A DNA stretch of 7,789 bases from assembly GCA_016783285.1 (NCBI GenBank), contig JADHWW010000192.1, positions 1 to 7,789 on the forward strand, in the 5' to 3' direction. Below are positions 4,600 through 7,789 of this stretch, one piece after another. The position numbers and the translations under genes are program-made. Every line of letters starts with the position of its first letter. The stretch's first letter is position 1. The notes beneath the pieces were generated by a model that had not been told where the DNA came from, made no database searches, and saw only the letters and a program-made list of their open reading frames with translations. The stretch comes from Anaerolineae bacterium. GTDB taxonomy: Bacteria; Chloroflexota; Anaerolineae; B4-G1.

Positions 4600-6347
4600 C
4601 GTGCAAAGATGCGGCGGTAGTCCGGGCTGCGCTCCAATAACTCCTCGTGCGTCCCTTGGTCCACCAACTCCCCACGCCGCAGCACCAGGATACGGTCGGC
4701 CCAGCGGATCTGGCTGAGCCGGTGGGTGATGAGAAACGTCGTCCGCTGGCTGCTGATGCGCCTCATCGCCCGCTGTATCTGGTCCTCTGTCTCGCTGTCT
4801 ATGGCGCTGGTGCTATCGTCCAGAACCAGGATGCGCGGGTCGGTGAGGAAGGCACGGGCAATAGCGATGCGCTGCCGCTCCCCGCCGGAAAGGGTCACGC
4901 CACGTTCGCCCACCTCGGTGTCGTAGCCCTCGCCAAAGCCGGTGATGAATTCGTGTGCCTGCGCCTCGTGGGCCGCTTGCTCGATCGTCTCCTGGGTGGC
5001 ATCGGCGCAGCCAAAAGCGATGTTCTCTGCCAACGTGCGGGAGAAAAGGAACACGTCTTGTTCGATGGTCGAAATCTGCGAGCGGAGCGATTCCAGGCTC
5101 CAGTCGCGCACGTCCACACCGTCCACCAGCACCCGTCCGCTATCCGTGTCGAAGATCCGGTTGATCAACTGGGTGAGCGCGGTCTTGCCAGAACCGGTCT
5201 GCCCCACAATCGCTATCGTCTCGCCCGGCCGGGCGGTGAAACTGATATTCTTCAGAACAGGCAGGCCTTCTTCGTAGCCAAAACTGACGTCCTCGAAGAC
5301 CACTTCGCCCTGGATCGGCCTGGCCGCACCAGCCTCGTTCTCGTCCAGTTCCGTCTCCGTGTTGATCAATTCCAGAATCCGCTCGGCGCTGGCGATCCCT
5401 AACTGTACCAGGTTGAAGGAAAAGATGGAGACAAACGTGGGGAAACGAAGCGCGCCCACCAACCCCATAAAAGCCACGACTTCCCCCAGCGTGATGGTGC
5501 CACCGCGCCAGAGCAGGAGCGCGTGCAACAAGCCGCCAGCCCAGGCCAGACTGAAGACCAACATCGGCAGGTAGCGAGCCTGGATCTCTCCCTGTTGCAC
5601 AAAGTAGTCGCGGAACAGGCGGGCGTCCCGGGCAAACCTGCTCCACTCGTGCCGTTCCATACCGTTTGCTTTGACGATCTCGATCCCGGCGACGGCCTCC
5701 GCCAGTCCCGCGTTCATCTTCCCGAACTGCTCCCGCCGGGCGATACTGACCGGCCTGAGCCGCCGGTTGTAATCGGCCACCGTGAGCGCCAGCAGGACGA
5801 CAAAGATAGAAGGGACGAGCAACAGCCGGACGTTGAGCCGGCCGATCAGGGCGATAGGGACGACGGTCGCCATAGCAGAGTCGACGATCAGCATCAGGCC
5901 AGGGCTGAGCATCAGGTTGAGCATGTGCACGTCGTTGGTGGCGCGGGCCATGATGTCCCCGATCCGCTGCCGGCCGTGAAAGGTCTGGCTCTTGCCCAAC
6001 AGGCTGGCGTAGAGTTCATCGCGCCCGTCCCGCTCAATCCGTTGGGCCAGGAATTCCACACTGTAGTTACGTGCCAGGCCCATCAATCCCTGCCCCACGG
6101 CCGAGCCCAGCGCCCCCGCCGCCAATCCGGCTAACGCAGCCGTTTCCCAGCCAGGCGTGGTGATCAGGTCGAACGCCCGCCCGACAAGCACCTGGATGGT
6201 GCTGTAGAACGTGTTGTTGAGGATGGACGCCAGGATCATCACCAGTGGAAAGACCGGGTAGCGCAGCAGGTGGGAGATGATCCAGCGCACCGGCCCAGAA
6301 CGATTGTAGCGGTATTCGGTTTCGAGCCTGAATTCTCGCTTGGCCAA
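4590..6347 (-). CDS. ABCB-type exporter half-transporter with degenerate catalytic site (Asp for Glu after Walker B)
   Basis: The 585-residue protein has a type-1 exporter membrane domain (about residues 20-320) followed by a nucleotide-binding domain (about 348-585). Motifs are A-loop Tyr358, Walker A GQTGSGKT (382-389), Q-loop Gln430 in the unusual context TIEQD, signature LSGGE (486-490), Walker B ILVLD (506-510) followed by Asp511 where catalytic Glu is expected, D-loop SAID (514-517) and H-loop His542. The codons at the Walker B end are GAC GAT, so the Asp is not ambiguous. Degenerate halves of this type occur in heterodimeric exporters such as BmrC and TM287. The downstream gene, with Glu514 and a deviant signature, is the expected complement. 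The start is TTG at 6347, with AGGGGGA a few bases upstream and a promoter at 6380-6409. The TAG stop is formed jointly by the target duplication and the first base of the MITE. Substrate unknown. Confidence 0.92.
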   Translation of the reverse strand: MAKREFRLETEYRYNRSGPVRWIISHLLRYPVFPLVMILASILNNTFYSTIQVLVGRAFDLITTPGWETAALAGLAAGALGSAVGQGLMGLARNYSVEFLAQRIERDGRDELYASLLGKSQTFHGRQRIGDIMARATNDVHMLNLMLSPGLMLIVDSAMATVVPIALIGRLNVRLLLVPSIFVVLLALTVADYNRRLRPVSIARREQFGKMNAGLAEAVAGIEIVKANGMERHEWSRFARDARLFRDYFVQQGEIQARYLPMLVFSLAWAGGLLHALLLWRGGTITLGEVVAFMGLVGALRFPTFVSIFSFNLVQLGIASAERILELINTETELDENEAGAARPIQGEVVFEDVSFGYEEGLPVLKNISFTARPGETIAIVGQTGSGKTALTQLINRIFDTDSGRVLVDGVDVRDWSLESLRSQISTIEQDVFLFSRTLAENIAFGCADATQETIEQAAHEAQAHEFITGFGEGYDTEVGERGVTLSGGERQRIAIARAFLTDPRILVLDDSTSAIDSETEDQIQRAMRRISSQRTTFLITHRLSQIRWADRILVLRRGELVDQGTHEELLERSPDYRRIFARYD

Positions 6348-6379
6348 CGGTCCCCCTTTTCGCCTGCGTACAGAGGTGG

Positions 6380-6409
6380 ATTATATTCGCTACCGGGCAC
6401 TTTTGTCAA
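6380..6409 (-). promoter_or_regulatory. Near-consensus sigma70-type promoter for the ABC exporter genes
   Basis: On the minus strand TTGACA (6404-6409) and TATAAT (6380-6385) are both perfect consensus hexamers, separated by 18 bases. Transcription would start near 6373, giving a leader of about 25 bases to the TTG at 6347 that includes the AGGGGGA ribosome site. No operator-like palindrome overlaps it, so expression may be constitutive and strong. Confidence 0.75.
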
Positions 6410-6530
6410 ACGCACAGGCTTTTATCACGAATGGCACGAACAGGCGAATTTCACGCATGTTTCCCTATCAATTCTAGGCGGCCCGTCAACCTTATCTGGT
6501 TCTTCGAGAAATCGTAGGTCAAACTCCGCT

Positions 6531-6553
6531 CACAGGGGACGACAGTCCCCGTG
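6531..6553. repeat. Small palindromic hairpin in the intergenic region
   Basis: GGGGAC (6535-6540) and GTCCCC (6545-6550) form a 6 bp stem with loop GACA. CAC (6531-6533) and GTG (6551-6553) extend it across a single bulged A. It is neither followed nor preceded by a T-run, so it is more like a dispersed palindromic unit than a terminator. Confidence 0.45.
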
Positions 6554-6650
6554 TACTCCGTTCAAACGGATTGTTGCGCTATCAAAGGAAAGCGTAACTA
6601 CCCAGGGCAAGAGTCGTCATACCTCGGCTTTCGCTAATATTATGACAAGT

Positions 6651-7574
6651 TCAGTAATTAGACACCGGCGTGCGAAACGCAATTTCATAAATTGTCTCGG
6701 GGACGCTCATCAAATCCAGGATGCGCCGTTGCAAAGGGGTGAGGGGTTCCACGCTCGTGCCCTCGACGTGAGTCTCGGTGCACTCGATCGTCAGGTGCAG
6801 ATTCTTGAAGCGGGCCAACAGGCGCTCGGCGCTTGGGCGAGGGGTCTTCATTTTGGGGTTGCCGGGTACCAGTCCGGCCAGCGTTTCCCCGCGTTTCGCC
6901 AACTCGCGTTGGGCGACAAACTCCAGCAGGGTGAGGGCCTGCAAAGCAATCAGCAGCAACAACATCAAGCCCCTTATCCGCTCCTGCAAACGGACCCACA
7001 AAGGCAAGGCGGGCAGGCTGCCCCGTTTGAAGCGATGATACCCACGTTCCACCAACCACTCATCCCGGTAGTAGGTGATCGCTTGATCCCGCGAAAGCGT
7101 TTCCGCAGACACATTGGTCACGTAAATCCGCCAACCAGCCAGCGTCAAGACCTCAGTCAGAGCGGTTTCATCGTGCTCGAAGGTCACCCGCAGATGGCGT
7201 ACCTCCCGCAGTTCATAGGAGCGGCTAGGGCCAGGACGACCGGGGCCAATGTAGTGTTTTTCCTGCGTGATGGTTTCATAAACCTGCACGGTGAGAATGT
7301 CCATCATTTTGCAGCGTTTGACGATGCCTTCAGCGCGGGCCAGCAACGCTGCGGCGCTTTCCTTCTTTTCGGCCTTCAGGCTGGTCAGTTCCGTCTCAGC
7401 CCGTTGCAAACGATTCAGCCAGGTTTTTTGCTTTCGCTTGGCCAACGCATCGCTGCGGGTGACCAGCCAACGTTCTGTCCAGGTGTGTTGTGTACCGTCA
7501 TCCAGCGCGGCTGTCATTTTATTTTCCACCTCGAAACCGCTGCCTACGACTTTAGGTTGCCCATCCAATACCAT
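6651..7574 (-). pseudogene. IS1634-like (IS4 superfamily) transposase, C-terminal fragment
   Basis: The open frame gives 307 residues from an ATG at 7574; the frame extends only five codons further before a TAG at 7590-7592. It resembles the C-terminal half of IS1634-type DDE transposases, which are roughly 500-600 residues. Supporting features are the TERWLVTRSDALAKRK segment followed by a coiled, charged linker (about 35-85), then GWRIYVTN (148-155), and the YREK-like region YYRDEWLVERGYHRFK (168-183) carrying the third catalytic acid Glu176 and Lys183. A Leu-rich helix (about 200-220) and a TETHVEGTSVEPLTPLQ segment follow. The first two catalytic Asp residues and the N-terminal domain are missing, and no good ribosome site precedes the ATG. 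It is therefore a dead fragment, although its remaining 300 codons show no frameshift, which suggests recent truncation. No terminal inverted repeats could be assigned. Confidence 0.75.
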
Positions 7575-7789
7575 CCGGATACGGAGTGACTATCGGGAAT
7601 GAGAGCACAAGTGACGCAGGTCTAAGCGAGTCTCTGGCTCTCCAAGCAGTCAGGCGATCAGGTGTTGCGCGTCCGCCACGCCCCGATGCAGGCCAATCGA
7701 AGACACACACCGGATTCGAGATGGCACCAAGCGCGTGGCGAGGATGCTACCCGGGCTGACGGGCAGCACACCCACGAGCGTGCAAACCG
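7575..7789. other. Right-edge sequence with no supportable gene
   Basis: This G+C-rich stretch lies upstream of the transposase fragment. The transposase frame continues through it with only two stops (TAG at 7590-7592 and a TGA near 7651), and is open from there to the window edge. The translation shows no motif I can match to the missing N-terminal half. A plus-strand frame is also open from about 7626 to the edge but lacks a convincing start. I leave both uncalled. Confidence 0.4.

Larger units (their letters stand above)
6348..6650. other. Gene-free interval with promoter and small palindromes
   Basis: This stretch separates the transposase fragment from the ABC genes. It holds the promoter at 6380-6409 and a hairpin at 6531-6553. 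A short palindrome, TCCGT...ACGGA, lies around 6556-6570. I see no coding frame with a ribosome site. The sequence next to the transposase stop may contain the outer end of the old IS, but no partner inverted repeat is visible in the window to define it. Confidence 0.5.

Noticed and set aside
4439..7574. The MITE as a derivative of the IS whose transposase fragment lies at 6651-7574
   Set aside because: No GGGTGTGTTTCA-like end is visible near the transposase fragment, so there is no sequence link between the two.
6270..7589. A 439-codon plus-strand open frame
   Set aside because: It runs antisense to the transposase fragment, through the promoter region and into the start of the first ABC gene. 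No ribosome site or recognisable domain was seen.
7622..7645. A further degenerate copy of the REP-like palindrome (CTAAGCGAGTCTCTGG)
   Set aside because: Only the left part resembles the other copies; the right half does not pair, so it is too weak to call.
7653..7789. Minus-strand frame at the right edge in register with the transposase, perhaps its N-terminal domain
   Set aside because: Two stops separate it from the fragment, and the translation shows no convincing transposase motif. Openness over about 45 codons in G+C-rich DNA is not informative.
1..7789. CRISPR arrays, tRNA or rRNA genes
   Set aside because: No regularly spaced direct repeats, cloverleaf-like sequences or rRNA-like segments were noticed on either strand.

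Overview
This is a moderately G+C-rich bacterial window in which every gene I can support lies on the minus strand, so it reads right to left. Gene content suggests an accessory part of a Chloroflexota (Anaerolineae-like) chromosome or MAG: a stand-alone two-component-regulator-type beta-propeller lipoprotein, a probable remnant of a YfbK-type VWA lipoprotein, paired ABCB-type exporter half-transporters, an IS1634-like transposase fragment and many small palindromic repeats. The taxonomic call is inference from recalled family distribution, not from a marker gene.

Layout in the direction of transcription. Positions 7789-7575 hold nothing I can call. A C-terminal fragment of an IS1634-like transposase follows (7574-6651). 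A roughly 300 bp gap (6650-6348) contains small hairpins and a near-consensus sigma70-type promoter. That promoter leads into two ABC exporter half-transporters, 6347-4590 and 4342-2480. The gap between them is filled by a 152 bp MITE-like element (4439-4590) with 12 bp terminal inverted repeats and a near-perfect 9 bp target duplication. The next gap (2479-2113) holds a hairpin, a REP-like palindrome and a good promoter for a seven-bladed propeller lipoprotein (2112-1135). Then come a 124 bp snap-back inverted repeat (914-1037), an 80-residue hypothetical gene (777-535) with its own terminator (440-480), and a short lipoprotein-like reading frame (352-83) whose start codon appears mutated from ATG to AAG. 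A possible new gene start lies at position 22.

The two ABC genes are best read as one heterodimeric exporter. The first-transcribed half has Asp instead of the catalytic Glu after Walker B but a canonical signature motif. The second has the catalytic Glu but a deviant LSMGQ signature. In a head-to-tail dimer this gives one degenerate and one competent ATP site, as in BmrCD or TM287/288. The MITE sits in the stop codon of the first half and re-forms that stop, so both proteins remain intact. The substrate cannot be read from the sequence.

I found no strong candidate for a wholly new multi-gene system. The most informative signals are the self-repairing MITE insertion, the complementary ATP-site degeneracy, the lost start codon, and the REP-like repeats with a compensatory stem change.
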